Assembly: GCF_018829635.1 (NCBI RefSeq)
Contig: NZ_JAHKKG010000003.1
Location: 1-64,000 of the forward strand
From: Paractinoplanes bogorensis
GTDB lineage: Bacteria; Actinomycetota; Actinomycetes; Mycobacteriales; Micromonosporaceae
Direction of reading: 5' to 3'
Length of the DNA: 64,000 nt
In this document: positions 20,601 through 31,726 of the stretch, piece after piece
How positions within the stretch are numbered: position 1 is the first letter of the stretch
How the letters are laid out: every line of letters starts with the position of its first letter
Program-made: the position numbers and the translations under genes
The notes under the pieces: model-generated
The model's input: only the letters and a program-made list of their open reading frames with translations
The model's database searches: none
What the model was told of the DNA's origin: nothing

Positions 20601-23600
20601 CAGAGCGACCTGGACCGCGTACGGGAAATCAGTGAAAAGCCCGTCGGTGACGTGTGGCCGCTCTCGCCGCTGCAGGAAGGGCTCTACTTCCACGCCAGCT
20701 ATGACGCGGGCGCGCTCGACGTCTACACCGGACAGGACGCGTTCGACCTCGGTTACCGGGTCGACGTCGAGCGGCTGAGAAGAGCCGGCGCGGCGCTGCT
20801 GGCCCGCAACGACGGTATGCGCGCCGGTTTCGCCAGTGACGGGCTGAGCCGGCCGGTGCAGTTCGTCCCGGACGGCCTCGAGTTGCCGGTGGATGTCGTC
20901 GACCTGAGCGGGGAGAGCGACCCCACCGCGGCCGTAGCCGAGGCCATGAGAAGAGACCGGGAGAGACAGTTCGATCTGGCCGATCCGCCGCTGTGCCGGC
21001 TCACGCTGATCCGGCTGCCGGGCGGGCACGACCGGCTCGTGGTCAGCCACCACCTGATCCTGTGGGACGGCTGGTCCGAGGAACTGTTCGTCGAGCAGCT
21101 GTTCACCCTGTACGAGCGGGACGGCGACGCCACCGGTCTGCCGCCGGCGGGTTCCTACCGGGACCACCTGGCCTGGCTGGGCGAGCAGGACACGGCGGCG
21201 GCGGTCGAGCACTGGCGCGACGCCCTCAGCGGGCTCACCGAGCCGACGATGGTCGGGCCGGCCGATCGCAGCCTGGTCCCGGCACTGCCCGAGCGGCAGG
21301 CGATCGAGCTGCCGGCGGCGATCTCCAAGCGACTGCGCGACGCCGCTCGCGAGCACGGGCTGACGCTCAACACGTTGTTCAGTGCGGCCTGGGGGCTGGT
21401 GCTGGGCGGGTTCGCGGGACGCGGTGACGTCGTGTTCGGCATGACCGTCGCGGGCCGGCACGGGGATGTGCCGCTGGTCGACAGCATCGTGGGGCTGTTC
21501 CTCAACACCGTTCCCGTACGCGTCACAGCCGACCCCCGCGAGTCGACAAAGAATCTCCTGCGCCGACTGCAGGAGCAGCGCCTCACCTTGATGAACTACG
21601 ACCACGTCGGGCTGGCCGACATTCAGCGCGCGGCCGGCCATCCGCAGCTGTTCGACACGCTCTACGTGATGCAGAACTTCGTCGACGAGGGCGACTCGGC
21701 CGACCTGCAGCAGCGGCACGGCATCGAGGCCGTCGACAGCGTGGACGCCACGCACTATCCGCTCACCCTCGTCATCACGCCGGGCACCCGGTTCAAGCTG
21801 GCGCTCGACCACCGGCCCGAGGTCGTCGACGGCCCGGCGGCCGAAAAACTGCTCGAACGCCTGGCCGGGGTGCTGAGCCGGATCGTCGACGCACCGGAGC
21901 GTCCGGTCGGCGCTCTCGACCTGCTCACCGCGGACGACCGCCGGACGCTGGACGACGACTGGGACCGCACCCGTAACCCCGTGGGTACCGACACCGTGGC
22001 CGACCTGCTGCATGACCAGGCCGCCCGGACGCCGGACGCGGTCGCGCTGGTGGCCGGCGAGCAGCGGCTGACCTACGCCCAGCTGGACCGGCGGGTCGAC
22101 GATATCGCCCGGCTGCTGGTGGCCCGGGGCGCGGGACCGGAGACGGTCGTCGCGCTCGCTCTGCCGCGGACTTTGGACATGGTGGCCGCCCTGTTCGCGG
22201 TGCTGCGTACGGGAGCCGCCTATCTGCCCCTGGAACTTGATCTGCCGGCCGAGCGCCTCGGTCTGATGCTGGCCGACACCGAACCGCTGTGTGTGCTCAC
22301 CTACACGTCGGTGCGCTCGCTGCTGCCGGCCACGTCGGTGCCGGTGGTCGAGCTGGACACGCCGCTCGAGATCCTGGACGTGCCGCTGCCGGACCACCGC
22401 GGCGACCGGGACCGGCTCGAACACCCGGCGTACATCATCTACACCTCGGGCTCGACCGGGCGGCCCAAGGGTGTCGTCACGCCCTATCGCGGCCTGACCA
22501 ACATGCTGCTCAACCACCGCGAGGCCATCTTCGCGCCGGTGGTCGAGGCGGCCGGGCGGCGGCTGCGGATCGCGCACACCGTCTCGTTCGCGTTCGACAT
22601 GTCGTGGGAGGAGCTTCTCTGGCTCGTCGAGGGCCACGAGGTGCACGTCTGCGACGAGCAGCTGCGGCGGGACGCGGCCGGACTGGTCGCCTACTGCGAC
22701 GAGCACGCGATCGACGTGGTCAACGTGACGCCGACGTACGCCCATCACCTGATCGAGCAGGGCCTGCTGAACCGGCGTCCGCCGCTGGTGCTGCTGGGCG
22801 GCGAGGCGGTGCCGGACGCGGTCTGGAACCGGCTGCGCGACACCGACGGCGTCGTCGGCTACAACCTGTACGGGCCGACCGAGTACACGATCAACACGCT
22901 CGGCGGAGGCACGGACGACAGCGCCACCCCGACGGTCGGGCGGGCTATCTGGAACACGCGGGCGTACATCCTCGACGCGTTCCTGCGGCCGGCCGCCCCG
23001 GGTGCGCCCGGCGAGCTCTACATCGGCGGGATCGGGCTGGCCCGGGGTTACCACCGGCAGCTCGGGCTGACCGCGGAACGGTTCGTGGCCGACCCGTACG
23101 GCGGGCCGGGGGAGCGGATGTACCGCACCGGCGACCTCGTGCGGCGGCGGCCGGACGGCAACCTGGACTTCCTCGGGCGTACGGACGACCAGGTGAAGAT
23201 CCGTGGCTACCGGGTCGAGCTGGGCGAGGTGGAGTCGGCGATCGCCGCGCACCCGCTGGTGACGCACGCGGCCGTGGTCGTGGACAGCGGCAAGCGTCTG
23301 GCCGGCTATCTGGTCCGGGGCCCGCAGTGGGACCCGGCCGACGACGACACCACGCTGCGCCAGGTACGGGCCTCGCTCAAGGAACGGCTGCCCGACTACA
23401 TGGTGCCCGCCGCCCTGGTCGCGATGGATCGGCTGCCGCTGACCGTCAACGGCAAGCTCGACATCCGGGCGCTGCCCGCCGCCACCGTGCAGACGTCGGC
23501 CGCGACCCGGCCGCCGTCCACGCCGGCCGAGACCGCGCTCTGCGAGATCTACGCCGAGCTGCTCGACGTGCCCGAGGTCGGGGCCGACGACAGCTTCTTC

Positions 23601-26600
23601 GACCTGGGCGGGCACTCGCTGCTGGCCATCCGACTGGTCAGCCGGGCCCGCACCGCGCTCGGGGCAGAGCTGTCGATCCGCGACCTGTTCGAGGCGCCGA
23701 CAGTAGCCGAGCTGGCCGCGCGCGTCGGCGGCCGGGGCGTCGCCACACGGCCGGAGCTGCGGCCCGTGGCCCGCCCGGAGAAGCCGGAACTCTCGTTCGC
23801 CCAACGCCGGCTCTGGTTCCTCGAGCAGATGCAGGGTCCGTCGGCGGCCTACAACTTCCCGCTGACGCTGCGCCTGCGCGGCCCGCTCGACATCGCGAAG
23901 CTGCACGACGCTCTGCACGCGGTGGCCGGTAGGCACGAGGTGCTGCGGACGCTCATCGGGTCGGAGAACGGCGAGCCCTACCAGCGGATCCTTCCGTACG
24001 ACGAAGGGCGCCCGACGCTCGAGGTGGTCGACGACGCCGACGTGGCCGAAGTGGCCGCCCGCCCGTTCGACCTGACCACCGACCTGCCGCTGCGCGCCAC
24101 CCTGATCCGCCGGGGATCCGACGACCACGTACTCGTCCTGCTCCTGCACCACATCGTGACCGACGAATGGTCGGACGGTCCGTTCCTGGCCGACCTCTCG
24201 GCGGCCTACGCCGGAAGAGAGCAAACCGAGAACCAGGTTCAGTACGCCGACTACGCCCACTGGCAGCGCGAGCTCCTGAAAAAGGTCGAGCCGGAGCAGC
24301 TGACCTTCTGGCGCACCACGCTGGACGGCGCGCCCGAGGAGATCCCGCTGCCCCTGGACCGGCCCCGGGCGGCCGAGCCGAGCGCGCACGGCGACGAGGT
24401 GACGGTCGACCTGCCCGCCGAGACCGTACGAGGTTTGCGCCGCCTGGCGACCGCCGCCGGGGCCAGCCCGTTCATGGTGGCCCACGCGCTGACCGCGGCC
24501 CTGCTGCACCGGATCGGGGCGGGCGACGACCTCCCGCTCGGCGCACCGATCGCCGGTCGCACCGAGGAGGCCCTGCACGACCTGGTCGGCTTCTTCGTGA
24601 ACACGCTCGTGCTGCGGACCGACCTCACCGGCGACCCGAGCTTCGCCGGCCTCCTGGAGCGGGTCCGGGACGCCGACCTGGCCGCGTTCTCGCACCAGGA
24701 CGTGCCGTTCGAGGCGGTCGTCGAGGCGGTCAACCCGCCGCGCTCGGCCTCCCGGCACCCGCTGTTCCAGGTGATGGTCGTGCACCGCAACCACGTCGCC
24801 GACGCGTTCACGCTCGACGGCATCGAGGTGTCGGACGAGCCGCTGAGCACCGGCACGGCCCGGTTCGACCTGGTGGTCGAGCTGGCCGAGCACGGCGGCG
24901 ACGACGTCACGGCCAAGCTCACCTATCGCACCGAGCTGTTCGACCGCGCGACGGTCGAACTGCTGGCCCGGCGTCTGGTCGCGCTGGCGACGGCCGCCGT
25001 GTCCACCCCGGACGCCCCGGTCAGCGAGCTCGGCGTGCTGGTCGACGACGAGCGCGAACGCGTGCTGACCGGCTTCAACGACACCGCCCGTACGGTGGAG
25101 GAACTGAGCCTGTCCGCCGCCTTCGCCGCACGGGCTGCAGAGACGCCGGACGCGCTCGCGGTGGTCGACGGCGACCGCACGCTCACCTACGCCGAGCTGG
25201 CCGACCGGGCCCACCGCCTGGCCGGCGCGCTGCACGAGCGTGGGGTGCGGGCCGAGAGCGTGGTCGGCGTGGCCACGCCGCGGTCGCTCGAGACCATCGT
25301 GGCCGCGATGGGCGTGCTCGAGCTGGGGGCCGCGTTCCTGCCGCTCGACCTGCAGCACCCGGCCGACCGGCTGGCCTTCATGCTGACCGACTCGGGCACC
25401 CGGCACGTGCTGACCACCGATGCCGTGGCGTGCACCCTGCCCGAGGTCGACGGGGTCGAGCCGATCGCGGTCGACGCCCCACATCCGGCCGCCGGGGAGT
25501 TGCCGCCGCCACCGGACGGGATCGGCCACGCCGCCTACGTCATCTACACCTCGGGTTCGACCGGCCGGCCCAAGGGCGTGACGGTCACCCACGAGGGCAT
25601 CGGCAGCCTGGTCGCCACCGCGCAGGACCCGATGGGCGTCACCGCCGCGAGCGGCATCCTGCAGTTCGCGTCGATCGGGTTCGACGTCTTCGCGTTCGAG
25701 CTGTCGATGGCCCTGGCCACCGGCGCTCGCCTGGTGATCGCGCCGGATGACGCGCGCACGCCCGGTCCGGCTCTGACCCAACTGCTTTCCGCGTACGGGG
25801 TCACGCACGCGATCCTGCCCCCGTCGCTGGTGGCCGCGCTGCCTCCGGGAGCCGAACTGCCCGCCGGCCTCACCGTGCTGGTCGGCACCGAACAGGTCCC
25901 GCCGGAGGTCATCTCACGCTGGGCCACGACGCTGCGCCTGTTCGTCGCGTACGGCCTGACCGAGGCGACGGTCAACTCCACGCTGTGGCGGGCCGAACCG
26001 GGCTGGACCGGCGCGGTGCCGATCGGCGTGCCCGACCCCAACACGCTCGCGTACATCCTGGATCGGCGCCTGCGGCCCGTCCCACCCGGCGCGGTCGGCG
26101 AGCTCTACATCGCCGGTCGCGGCCTGGCCCGCGGCTATCTCGGCCGTCCCGGGCTGACGTCGGAGCGGTTCGTGGCGGACCCGTACGGTCCGGCCGGGGC
26201 ACGCATGTACCGCACCGGTGACCGGGCGCGGTGGCGGGCCGACGGACTGATCGACTTCCTGGGCCGGGTCGACGACCAGGTGAAGATCCGCGGGCACCGG
26301 ATCGAACCGGCCGAGGTCGAGGCGGCGCTGTCGGCCCACCCGGACGTCTCGGCGGCGGTCGTCGTCGTGGACGGCACGGGCGACTCGACGCGACTGGTCG
26401 GCTATGTGGTCGCCGCGGCCGGTCGGGTCGATCCGGTGGCCGTCCGCGACGCCCTGGCCGCCCGGCTGCCCAGCTATCTGGTGCCGGCCCTGATCGTGGC
26501 CGTCGACGGCGAACTGCCGCGGACCCCGAACGGCAAGGTGGACCGCCGCGCGCTGCCCGCACCGGACTGGTCGGCCCTGGTCGGCGACGCGGCCCCGATG

Positions 26601-28088
26601 ACCGGGACGCAGGAGCGGCTGGCCGCGCTGTTCGCCGACATCCTCGGGCTGCCCCGGGTCGGCGTGGACGACAACTTCTTCGCGCTCGGCGGGCACTCGA
26701 TGTCGTGCATGCGGCTGATCGGCGGGGTGCGCTCGGCGTTCGGGGCCGACCTGCGGGTGCGTGACGTGTTCGACTCGCCGACCGTGGCCGGGCTGTCCCG
26801 GCTGGTCGAGCGGCCCGCCTCGACCCGGCCGGTGCTGACCGCGCGGGCGTCGGACGAGCCGGCCGACGAACGGGCGGCACCCGTGCAGCGTCATCTGTGG
26901 CAGGCCCATCAGGCGGCCGCGCCGTACGGGGGCTGGGATCTGGCCTTCGCCTTCCGCGGTACCGGCCTGGACGTGGACGCGTTCGCGGCGGCGCTCGACG
27001 ACGTCGTCGAACGGCACGCTCCGTTGCGTACCGGTTTCCGCTGGGCCGACGGTTCGCTTCGGCGCATTTCCGTTGCGCGGCCGACGTTGGAACTCGCGTC
27101 CGGTGAGCTGGAGGAGCTGGCTCGCGAAACGGTCGACCTCACCGGCCGCGCGCCGTTCCGGGCCCGGTTGCTCACCGTCGAGGGCGAACCCGCCGTGCTG
27201 CTCACCATGCACCATCTCGGTGTGGACGAGTGGTCGGTCGTGCCCCTCATCAGAGACCTGGTTTCCGCGTACGAATCCAGGCGTCACCACCGGAACCCGG
27301 AGTGGACGCCGCTGCCGGTCGACTACGCCGACTACACCAGCTGGCAGTACCGGCTCGATCCGCCGGCCGGGCCGTGGCGCTCGGCGCTCGAGGGCATGCC
27401 GGCGCGGGTCGAGCTGCCGGGTGCCCGCCCGCCGGGGACGGTCACCGGGCGCGGCGGACTCGTGCCGATCGTGCTCGACGTGGACACCCATCGTGCGGTT
27501 GACGACCTGGCCCGGCGTACGGGAACCAGCATGTTCATGGTCTTCCACGCGGCCGTGGCGGCCCTGCTGACCGGCTCGGGCGCAGGCACCGACCTGCCGA
27601 TCGGGGCGCTGGTGGCGGGCCGGGCCGAACCGGCGCTGGCCGACCTCGTGGGCTGCTTCCTCAACACGGTGGTGCTCCGGACCGCGACCGACGGGGATCC
27701 GACGTTCGCCGAGCTGCTGGCCCGCGTACGGGAAACCGACCTGGCCGCTCTCGACCGGCCGGAGGTGCCGTTCGACCTGCTCGGTCTCGCACCGCCGCAG
27801 GTGATGATCGTGCACCACGAGGAGGCCCGGCTGGCCGAGGCCGGCGGCGACGGCGTGCGGTTCGAGTCGCTGACCACCGGTGCCGTGCGGGCCGAGCTGG
27901 CGCTGAGCTTCTACGAGCCGGCCGGCGACCGGCCGGTGCACTGCGATCTGGAGTACGCGGCCGACCGGTTCGACCACGCGACGATGGCCGGATTCGGCGC
28001 GCTGTTCCAGCGGTTCCTGACCCTCGCCCTGGCCGACCCCGGCCGGAGCCTGACCGACCTGTTCCACGAAGCCGAGAGGACCGACTGA
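11610..28088 (+). CDS. Four-module siderophore NRPS with embedded N-methyltransferase and terminal C domain
   Basis: 5492 residues. Domain order (approximate residues): A1 10-850 interrupted by a methyltransferase (460-790, SAM motif [12 protein letters not shown]), PCP1 ~903, E1 954-1407, C2 1434-1860, A2 1877-2360, PCP2 ~2470, E2 2554-2989, C3 3014-3440, A3 3456-3961, PCP3 ~3998, C4 4057-4484, A4 4497-4987, PCP4 ~5031, terminal C 5091-5488. All carrier proteins keep GGDS/GGHS and both E domains keep [13 protein letters not shown]. The terminal C has HHLGVDEW, and no thioesterase follows. Hand-aligned A-domain codes are DVFILAAVNK, DTWTSGFVQK, DMENLGLINK and DVFIVVAVNK. The third is the code I know for N5-hydroxyornithine; A1 and A4 resemble each other and may take formyl-hydroxyornithine; A2 is unassigned. 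GTG start, with GAGGGGCGG nine bases upstream. Confidence 0.95.
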   Translation: MPEIARADAVVTLATWPELFSVQVAQRPEAVAVVYEDTALTYRELDERANRLAHALIERGAGPEQVVGLCLPRSADLIVAEVAVLKAGAAYLPIDPEYPAERIAYLLADAAPICVVSTTELAPVLNTEAVLLDELPLDQQPATAPAPALTPAHAAYVIYTSGSTGRPKGVVVTHSGVAKLLATATERLGVGPHSRVLQFASPSFDVAFFDLCNGLLTGGRLVVVPAERRVPGPPLADYAREHGVTFMILPPALLAAMPADCELPAGATLLAGTERVSAELVARWAQGRPMFNAYGPTEATVNSTLGRCDPATPPGTTVPIGVADPDTRCHVLDASLQPTPAGGVGELYLGGSGLARGYLGRTALTAERFVADPYGPAGGRLYRTGDLVRLREDGQLEFVGRADNQVKVRGYRIEPGEIETVIGQHPAVAQVAVVAREDRPGDVRLAAYVVPRLDGSAEQVGQWKELHELLYTAGRTEAYQENFTGWNSSYDGLPIPVEQMREWRNATVDAILALRPRRVLEIGVGSGLLLSRIAPHVEAYTGTDLSEEAIHTLRQHFPDVELSARPADDMSGLPVGVFDTIVINSVAQYFPSAGYLTDVLTKAVGLLAPGGSVFVGDVRHLRMLPALRAGIEAVRHPGAVSLDAVRRAVLWEGELLVDPDLFATLPGVTGTEIRVKRGRFHNELTRYRYDVVLRTVASPDVQPADEIAWHELDLTGSRSVRVTGIPNARLIDDVAALEALDPSAPAGSAPVDPEDLHRLAAEHGWQVDVTFTPGARDGRLDAVFTPPGVVAPPAYRPIGTGTYANRPAPFRDANALMTVLRAHARSWLPDYMVPSSFVPLDRIPMTTAGKVDRAALPAPDFAALTTGGAARDAREEVLCALYAEVLGLPEVGVDDDFFALGGDSIVSIQLVIRARQAGLVVTPRQVFQHRTVAALAPVLTATAADVVDDPDAGVGEMPLLPIMQWLDECGGDFRAFNQWMLVRLPSGVDRNSLVRTLQAVADRHDALRSRLDRGRLVIAARGTVDVEQWLHRIDASSFQEDQIRELADEAAHQAGRRLDPVAGAMVQAVWLDAGPGRPGHLVVAVHHIVVDGVSWRILLPDLAEAASGAALAPIGTPLKGWAALTAAEAQRPGRIAELPHWTAQLTGPDPAYGIRPLDMVGDLGSVRRHTVRLPADRTTALLTSVPAAFQAGVNDVLLTALALAVTDWRHRRGDETPPVLLALEGHGREEQIDPDVRLSRTIGWFTSVFPVRLDLGTLDVHEALAAGPAAGAALKRIKEQLNAVPDHGLGYGLLRYLNPETAAVLSAMPVPQMSFNYLGRFAVGTGGDAPWTPVPGAGVLAGGYDAEMPVAPYTLEVNAFTEDYPDGPRLGVTWAYPADLIDDADVASLAAGWFAALGALVEHTAQPGSGGCTPSDFPLVPLTQEDVDSLAGASDVLPLTDLQQGFYFHAQDGDDRYVVQQLVVLEGPLDPPALRRSLQGVLDRHAPLRAGFRELADGRVVQVIVDGVEVPWRFAADAATLPDLLAEERAAGFDLASPPLLRCLVVRHADDRHTLVLTHHHIVTDGWSVAVFLRDLMAGYATHGEPPRLASVTPYRRYLEWLSGRDRVAASDAWRAALAGYDEPTLLGLSSSVAEPVRQVAIELPDDVATGLPQRVRAHGLTLGATLHGAWGLLLGRLTGRRDVTFGSTVSGRQAEVAGIESMIGLFINTVPVRVRWNAGEPLVSLLTRVADEQAALLDHQHLGLAAIQRLAGVGELFDSLVVLENYPDHDGLQDPAGELRVSDVSFREATHYAVSLLVAPGPRLGLTLEYDPARMSPATVERIRTGLPRVLAAVLHAPSDPVGRIALHSGTGPRFDQSSFALDGPRFDQPETTLPAAIAAQASRTPSAVAVLAGDRSLTYRELDDRADELAARLIARGAGPEQVVAVAVPSRVELVVALLGVLKSGAAYLPLDPAQPFDRRTALLAGSGARIVVTTADQIAPYDLPTVLVADRPVPSSVAPAAVSPDNAAYLIYTSGSTGKPKGVVVSHRAIVNQLEWSRRQFPLGENDRMLQLAPIGFDTSVWELFWPLYSGAAVVLPPAGAAQDPAELAALIARHRVTALTLVPSLAAAFLLSDQVREDTTWASSLRWVSSGGEALTGDLARRWHELTGARLDNFYGPTETAVQVTWWPNDGTHGPAVPIGGPVGNTHLYVLDDYLQPVPPDVPGELYVAGAQLARGYLGRTAETAHRFVADPFGAPGTRMYRTGDLVLRHADGTLTYAGRADDEIKVRGARIDPAEIEAWLSARPGVAQAVVATSPTSTGSVRLIGAVVPTPGTARPSGPALLAAAAAELPAPLVPSTVVVLDALPLTPNGKIDRAAIAAAASPAAPTSPASSSSSPASAQASAGNERDVAGSRPASARAWVQASAGDERGSAGGQSVSAGGVSAGNLPVAPVDQPGDDRVRALTEVFAAVLHVSDVGADADFFALGGDSIVSIAVSSQARRRGLPIAPRDVLTLRTPRALAANLPADAGTTAPAGATAPAGSTEPAGSTVPAGATDVAAEPAVESDGVGDVPLLPIVNWLRDTGAPIDRFTLPVLLTVPAHADVAGVLQAVLDRHNGLRLRLRRIAGVLWSLETTPPGSINATDLIHRVDVAGMAVEADRPDLWAGPVAEAIAAETSAAVDRLDPDSGRMLQAVWFDAGDRQGRLLLMAHHLLVDGVSWRILLDDLAVAAAGNPLPDAGTSLRRYAQAQQTQAQAPHRLNELEHWIQVLAPGAELRPGGALPAGGTAKRITTRLTVEESRALLTRVPAELRAEITDVLLAALHRGVDDWRGGPGDLLVEIERHGREDIEPGLDLARTVGWLTAVQPVRLSGAGAEDLAALVAATGERLRAAPDGGLGYGMLRHLNAQTAPILARMAAPQVLFNYYGRFPQGTGEPWTPAAEEIPTEVNGGLALAHRLQVDVVAAETGHGPELVATWTWDDGALTEDDVAAVADGWAGALRELSAKKTLLALAQSDLDRVREISEKPVGDVWPLSPLQEGLYFHASYDAGALDVYTGQDAFDLGYRVDVERLRRAGAALLARNDGMRAGFASDGLSRPVQFVPDGLELPVDVVDLSGESDPTAAVAEAMRRDRERQFDLADPPLCRLTLIRLPGGHDRLVVSHHLILWDGWSEELFVEQLFTLYERDGDATGLPPAGSYRDHLAWLGEQDTAAAVEHWRDALSGLTEPTMVGPADRSLVPALPERQAIELPAAISKRLRDAAREHGLTLNTLFSAAWGLVLGGFAGRGDVVFGMTVAGRHGDVPLVDSIVGLFLNTVPVRVTADPRESTKNLLRRLQEQRLTLMNYDHVGLADIQRAAGHPQLFDTLYVMQNFVDEGDSADLQQRHGIEAVDSVDATHYPLTLVITPGTRFKLALDHRPEVVDGPAAEKLLERLAGVLSRIVDAPERPVGALDLLTADDRRTLDDDWDRTRNPVGTDTVADLLHDQAARTPDAVALVAGEQRLTYAQLDRRVDDIARLLVARGAGPETVVALALPRTLDMVAALFAVLRTGAAYLPLELDLPAERLGLMLADTEPLCVLTYTSVRSLLPATSVPVVELDTPLEILDVPLPDHRGDRDRLEHPAYIIYTSGSTGRPKGVVTPYRGLTNMLLNHREAIFAPVVEAAGRRLRIAHTVSFAFDMSWEELLWLVEGHEVHVCDEQLRRDAAGLVAYCDEHAIDVVNVTPTYAHHLIEQGLLNRRPPLVLLGGEAVPDAVWNRLRDTDGVVGYNLYGPTEYTINTLGGGTDDSATPTVGRAIWNTRAYILDAFLRPAAPGAPGELYIGGIGLARGYHRQLGLTAERFVADPYGGPGERMYRTGDLVRRRPDGNLDFLGRTDDQVKIRGYRVELGEVESAIAAHPLVTHAAVVVDSGKRLAGYLVRGPQWDPADDDTTLRQVRASLKERLPDYMVPAALVAMDRLPLTVNGKLDIRALPAATVQTSAATRPPSTPAETALCEIYAELLDVPEVGADDSFFDLGGHSLLAIRLVSRARTALGAELSIRDLFEAPTVAELAARVGGRGVATRPELRPVARPEKPELSFAQRRLWFLEQMQGPSAAYNFPLTLRLRGPLDIAKLHDALHAVAGRHEVLRTLIGSENGEPYQRILPYDEGRPTLEVVDDADVAEVAARPFDLTTDLPLRATLIRRGSDDHVLVLLLHHIVTDEWSDGPFLADLSAAYAGREQTENQVQYADYAHWQRELLKKVEPEQLTFWRTTLDGAPEEIPLPLDRPRAAEPSAHGDEVTVDLPAETVRGLRRLATAAGASPFMVAHALTAALLHRIGAGDDLPLGAPIAGRTEEALHDLVGFFVNTLVLRTDLTGDPSFAGLLERVRDADLAAFSHQDVPFEAVVEAVNPPRSASRHPLFQVMVVHRNHVADAFTLDGIEVSDEPLSTGTARFDLVVELAEHGGDDVTAKLTYRTELFDRATVELLARRLVALATAAVSTPDAPVSELGVLVDDERERVLTGFNDTARTVEELSLSAAFAARAAETPDALAVVDGDRTLTYAELADRAHRLAGALHERGVRAESVVGVATPRSLETIVAAMGVLELGAAFLPLDLQHPADRLAFMLTDSGTRHVLTTDAVACTLPEVDGVEPIAVDAPHPAAGELPPPPDGIGHAAYVIYTSGSTGRPKGVTVTHEGIGSLVATAQDPMGVTAASGILQFASIGFDVFAFELSMALATGARLVIAPDDARTPGPALTQLLSAYGVTHAILPPSLVAALPPGAELPAGLTVLVGTEQVPPEVISRWATTLRLFVAYGLTEATVNSTLWRAEPGWTGAVPIGVPDPNTLAYILDRRLRPVPPGAVGELYIAGRGLARGYLGRPGLTSERFVADPYGPAGARMYRTGDRARWRADGLIDFLGRVDDQVKIRGHRIEPAEVEAALSAHPDVSAAVVVVDGTGDSTRLVGYVVAAAGRVDPVAVRDALAARLPSYLVPALIVAVDGELPRTPNGKVDRRALPAPDWSALVGDAAPMTGTQERLAALFADILGLPRVGVDDNFFALGGHSMSCMRLIGGVRSAFGADLRVRDVFDSPTVAGLSRLVERPASTRPVLTARASDEPADERAAPVQRHLWQAHQAAAPYGGWDLAFAFRGTGLDVDAFAAALDDVVERHAPLRTGFRWADGSLRRISVARPTLELASGELEELARETVDLTGRAPFRARLLTVEGEPAVLLTMHHLGVDEWSVVPLIRDLVSAYESRRHHRNPEWTPLPVDYADYTSWQYRLDPPAGPWRSALEGMPARVELPGARPPGTVTGRGGLVPIVLDVDTHRAVDDLARRTGTSMFMVFHAAVAALLTGSGAGTDLPIGALVAGRAEPALADLVGCFLNTVVLRTATDGDPTFAELLARVRETDLAALDRPEVPFDLLGLAPPQVMIVHHEEARLAEAGGDGVRFESLTTGAVRAELALSFYEPAGDRPVHCDLEYAADRFDHATMAGFGALFQRFLTLALADPGRSLTDLFHEAERTD
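19146..19235 (+). repeat. 18-bp tandem repeats in an NRPS linker
   Basis: Five 18-bp units encode [24 protein letters not shown] and AGATDV between PCP2 and E2. With the Ala/Ser-rich linker before PCP2 (about 18700-18930) they make module 2 unusually flexible and repeat-rich compared with the other modules. Confidence 0.8.
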
Positions 28089-28285
28089 TGACCAACCCGT
28101 TCGAGGACCCCGAGGGCCGGTACCTGGTGCTGGTCAACGACGAGGACCAGCACTCGCTGTGGCCGTCGTTCGTCGACGTGCCCGCCGGGTGGACGGTCGC
28201 CTTCGGCGAGGAGTCGCGGGCCGCGTGCCTGGAATACGTCGAGACGAACTGGACCGACCTGCGCCCGAAATCGATTCGCGCTTAA
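28088..28285 (+). CDS. MbtH-like protein
   Basis: 65 residues with the full MbtH signature: [34 protein letters not shown]. Such proteins bind adenylation domains and support their folding and activity. The ATG overlaps the NRPS stop (ATGA at 28087-28090 region), so the two are translated together. Its own stop overlaps that of the convergent exporter gene. Confidence 0.96.
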   Translation: MTNPFEDPEGRYLVLVNDEDQHSLWPSFVDVPAGWTVAFGEESRAACLEYVETNWTDLRPKSIRA

Positions 28286-30033
28286 CAACCGGGGCGGTGG
28301 TCGGCCCAGGCCTTCCACAGCTTCGCGTAGTGGCCGTCCGGGCGGGCCGCGAGCTCGGCGTGGGTGCCGGTCTCGAGGATCCGCCCGGCGTCGAGCAGCA
28401 CCACCCGGTCGGCCGTGACCGCCTGGGCCAGCCGGTGCGCGACGACGATGCCGGTGCGGCCGGCGAGAGCCTCCTCGACGGCGGCCTCGAGCAGCCGGGC
28501 GCCCGCGCTGCCGGCCTCGGCGGTCGCCTCGTCGAGGACCGCGATCGGCGGGTCGATCAGCACCAGCCGGGCCAGGGCCAGTTGCTGGGCCTGGGTGACG
28601 GTGAGCCGGTGGCCGCCGTGCCCGACCACCGTGCCGAGGCCGTCCGGCAGCGCGGCCACCCAGTCGGCGGCCCCGACCCGGGTCAGCGCCACGCTCAGTT
28701 GGTCGTCGGTCGCGTCCGGCCGGGCCAGGCGCAGGTCGTCGGCCAGGGGACCGGCGAAGACGTGCACCTCCTGGCTGAGGATGACCACCGTCCGCCGCAC
28801 GTCGAGTTCGTCGATGGGTGTGCCGCCCAGCCGGATCGTGCCGCCGTCCGGCGTGCGGACGCCCGCGATCAGGCCGGCCAGGGTGGTCTTGCCGGCGCCG
28901 CTCGCCCCGACCAGGGCCACCCGTTCGCCGGCGGCCACCTCGAGGCTGACGCCCCGCAGCACGGGCTGATCCGGCTGATAGGCGTGCTCGACCTTCTCGA
29001 CCTCGATCGTGGCTCTTTCTGATATCTGTGCGTTCTGCTCCGGCGGAGCCGGCATCGAAGTGACGCCGACAAGGCGAACCAGGCTCGCGCCCGCGGCCTG
29101 CGCGTCGTCGACCAGGCCGAGCGCCGTGTTGATCGGCACGAACAGCCCGTGGAAGTACAGGGCCGCCACGGTGGCCGTGCCGATCGTGGCCGACCCGTCG
29201 CGGACCAGCAGGAAGCCGGTGACCAGCACGGCGGCCAGCCCGACGAACTCGGCCAGGTTGAGCCGGGCGTAGAACTGGGTCAGCACCCGGACGCCGCGCA
29301 TCGTCCAGTCGACGGCATCCAGCGAACGGCCGCGGACGAGGCCGTGGTGGCGCTCCTGCAGCCGCAGCGCCCGCACCGTGCCCGAGCCGCCGACCGTCTC
29401 CTGCAACTGCTGCTGCATCGAGCCGACCGAGACCCGCTGGCGGGCGTAGAGGGGAAGCGCGCGACCGGAGTACCAGCGCACGGTGTGCAGCTGGATCGGC
29501 ACCGCGATCAGCGCGGCGAGCAGGAACCGCCAGTCCAGGACGACCAGCCCGACCAGGGTCAGCGCGATGGTGAGCACCGAGCGGGCCAGCTCGGGCAGCG
29601 CGCTGCGCACGGCGGTGGCGATCGCCGTGACGTCGTTGGTGACCCGGGAGGTCAGGTCGCCCGTACCCGCCTCCTCGACCTGGTCGAGCGGCAGCGCCAG
29701 CACCCGGTCGACGAAGCGTTCGCGTAGCTCGGCCAGCATGCCCTCGCCGAGCCGGGCGACCAGGGTCAGGCCAAAGCCCGAGGCGACCGCCTGCCCGATC
29801 GCGACCAGCACGAGCGCGACGACCGGGGCCGTGATCGCGTCGGCCGGGCGGCCCTCGGTGACCAGGTCGACGATGTGGCCGAGCAGCCGCACGGTGACCA
29901 GACCGATCGCGGTTCCGGCGGTCAGCACGGCGATCGCCAGCACGGCCAGGCCGCGGCGAGGGCGCAGCAACGCGCGGACAGCGGACCAGGTCTGCGCGGC
30001 GGTGGCGACCGGCAGCAGGGTTCGTTCGCTCAC
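28282..30033 (-). CDS. Siderophore ABC exporter, subunit with intact Walker A/B
   Basis: 583 residues: six transmembrane helices then a nucleotide-binding domain. Walker A is GASGAGKTT and Walker [12 protein letters not shown], both intact, but the signature reads LTVTQ instead of LSGGQ. Its GTG start overlaps the stop of the partner gene (GTGA). With the product of 30030-31676 it forms a heterodimeric exporter like the cchG/cchI pair of coelichelin loci, expected to secrete the iron-free siderophore. It is convergent with the MbtH gene. Confidence 0.9.
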   Translation of the reverse strand: MSERTLLPVATAAQTWSAVRALLRPRRGLAVLAIAVLTAGTAIGLVTVRLLGHIVDLVTEGRPADAITAPVVALVLVAIGQAVASGFGLTLVARLGEGMLAELRERFVDRVLALPLDQVEEAGTGDLTSRVTNDVTAIATAVRSALPELARSVLTIALTLVGLVVLDWRFLLAALIAVPIQLHTVRWYSGRALPLYARQRVSVGSMQQQLQETVGGSGTVRALRLQERHHGLVRGRSLDAVDWTMRGVRVLTQFYARLNLAEFVGLAAVLVTGFLLVRDGSATIGTATVAALYFHGLFVPINTALGLVDDAQAAGASLVRLVGVTSMPAPPEQNAQISERATIEVEKVEHAYQPDQPVLRGVSLEVAAGERVALVGASGAGKTTLAGLIAGVRTPDGGTIRLGGTPIDELDVRRTVVILSQEVHVFAGPLADDLRLARPDATDDQLSVALTRVGAADWVAALPDGLGTVVGHGGHRLTVTQAQQLALARLVLIDPPIAVLDEATAEAGSAGARLLEAAVEEALAGRTGIVVAHRLAQAVTADRVVLLDAGRILETGTHAELAARPDGHYAKLWKAWADHRPGC

Positions 30034-31676
30034 GACAACACCACGGACTGGTACTCCTCGTCGTCGCGGACCAGTTCGGCATGCGTCCCGGCCGCGCGGA
30101 CGGTGCCGCTGGCCAGGAACACCACCCGGTCGGCCACCGAGAGCAGGCTCGGGCTGGTCGTCACCAGCACGGTGGTGCGGCCGTGGCGCAGGTCGCGGAT
30201 CCCGGTCGCGATGCGCTGCTCGGTGACGGCGTCGACCGCGGTGGTCGGGTCGTGCAGCACCAGAACGGGCGGGCCGGCGGCGAGCGACCGGGCCAGGGCC
30301 ACCCGTTGGCGCTGACCGCCGGACAGGGCGCGGCCGCGCTCGCCGATCGGGCCGGTGCGGGCGACCTCGTCCACGGTGGACGCGACCAGCGCCTGTCGCA
30401 CCACGTCGCCGGCGGCGCGGTCGAGGGTGACGTTGTCGAGCAGGGTGCCCTCGAACAGGTCGGCGTCATGCTCGGCGACCAGGACGGCGGCGCGGACGGC
30501 TTGCGGGTCGAGGGTGGACAGTGGCCGGCCGTCCAGCTCGACCGTGCCGGTGACGGGATCCCGGGTGCGACCGAAGAGCTCGGTGAGTGTGGTGGCGACG
30601 GACTGGTCGGGGGTGACGATGGCGAGCAGTTCGCCGGGCGCGATGTCGAGGTCGAGACCCGTCAGGCCGTCGGCGGCGATTCCGGTGAGGCGCACGTGAC
30701 CGCGTACGGGAAGGGAAAGGTCTTGATCTCCCGCGGGCAGACCGGGCGGCTCCGACAGCACCGCGGTGATGCGGCCGGCCGACGCGCGGGCCTGGGCCAG
30801 CTCGCCGTTGGCCCAGGCGACCAGGGCCAGCGGGCCGAGCAGGAACTGGGCCAGACCGACGGCCGCGACCAGTTCGCCCACGGTGATCTGCTGAGTGGCC
30901 GCGAGCCGTCCGCCGACCAGGGCCACGACGGCCAGGAAGACCCCGGTCAGGCCCAGCAGGGTGCTGTCGTGCCAGCTCTTCGCGGTGGCGGCGCGCTGGG
31001 TGGCGGTCAGCGAATCGCGGCTGACCCGGCGGTAGCGGCGCGCGGCCGGACGCTCGGCGCCGATGCCCTTGAGCACCCGCAGACCGGCCACCAGATCGGC
31101 CGCGACCCCGGCCGCCTGCGCGGCATGCTCCTGCTCGCTCTCGCTGCGGCGTTGCAACGGACGGCCGAGCCGGTGCGCGGCCAGCAGCAGCATCGGCGCG
31201 CCGATCAGCACGAGCAGGCCCAGCGGGACCGACATCCGCAGCAGCGCGACGGCACCGATCACGACGCCGCCGAGCGCGGCCAGACCCAGTGGTACGGCCA
31301 ACGCGACCATGCCGACCCGCTGGGCGTCGCCCGTCGCCACATTGACCAGGGCGCCGGGCAGCCGTCCGGGGCCGGCCGAGCCGCGCGGATGCAGGATGCG
31401 GGTGGTCAGCTCGAGGCGCAGGGCGTGGGCAGCCCGTTCGACCGCGAGTTCGCCGGTGCGGGTGCCGTATTGGAAACTGGTCGACAGGACCAGGAAGGCC
31501 GCGCCCAGCACGGCGATCCAGATGATCAGGTCGACGAGGGTGCCGCCGCCGACCGCCTCGTCGATGATGACGCCGATCAGGATCGGTACCAGGGCCTCGC
31601 CTCCCTGGTGGGCCGCACTGAGAATGGTGCTGGTGGCGACGAGCCGTTTCTGACCGGTGATGACGCGACGCAGCAC
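30030..31676 (-). CDS. Siderophore ABC exporter, subunit with degenerate Walker A
   Basis: 548 residues, membrane domain then nucleotide-binding domain. The signature LSGGQRQR is intact, but the Walker A position reads TPDQSVATT with no lysine, and Walker B reads VLVLHDPTTAVD with His in place of the Asp. The defects are complementary to those of the partner, so the heterodimer would have one complete and one dead ATP site. GTG start at 31676, preceded by GGGAGAG. The iron box at 31710 lies 34 bases upstream. The gene leads the two-gene exporter operon. Confidence 0.9.
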   Translation of the reverse strand: MLRRVITGQKRLVATSTILSAAHQGGEALVPILIGVIIDEAVGGGTLVDLIIWIAVLGAAFLVLSTSFQYGTRTGELAVERAAHALRLELTTRILHPRGSAGPGRLPGALVNVATGDAQRVGMVALAVPLGLAALGGVVIGAVALLRMSVPLGLLVLIGAPMLLLAAHRLGRPLQRRSESEQEHAAQAAGVAADLVAGLRVLKGIGAERPAARRYRRVSRDSLTATQRAATAKSWHDSTLLGLTGVFLAVVALVGGRLAATQQITVGELVAAVGLAQFLLGPLALVAWANGELAQARASAGRITAVLSEPPGLPAGDQDLSLPVRGHVRLTGIAADGLTGLDLDIAPGELLAIVTPDQSVATTLTELFGRTRDPVTGTVELDGRPLSTLDPQAVRAAVLVAEHDADLFEGTLLDNVTLDRAAGDVVRQALVASTVDEVARTGPIGERGRALSGGQRQRVALARSLAAGPPVLVLHDPTTAVDAVTEQRIATGIRDLRHGRTTVLVTTSPSLLSVADRVVFLASGTVRAAGTHAELVRDDEEYQSVVLS

Positions 31677-31709
31677 GAACCGCTCTCCCCGTGTCTTCCC
31701 CCGTGAAAG

Positions 31710-31723
31710 TTAGGCTAGCCTAA
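31710..31723. promoter_or_regulatory. Perfect-palindrome iron box between exporter and HAD genes
   Basis: TTAGGCTAGCCTAA is a perfect 14-bp palindrome with TTAGG/CCTAA half-sites. It lies 34 bases upstream of the leftward exporter start and only three bases before the ATG of the rightward HAD gene. Confidence 0.85.
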
Positions 31724-31726
31724 GGC

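Noticed and set aside
18834-25808. 2324-codon open frame on the minus strand
   Set aside because: Shadow of the NRPS coding strand; no domain, no ribosome-binding site, and it contradicts clear NRPS motifs on the other strand.
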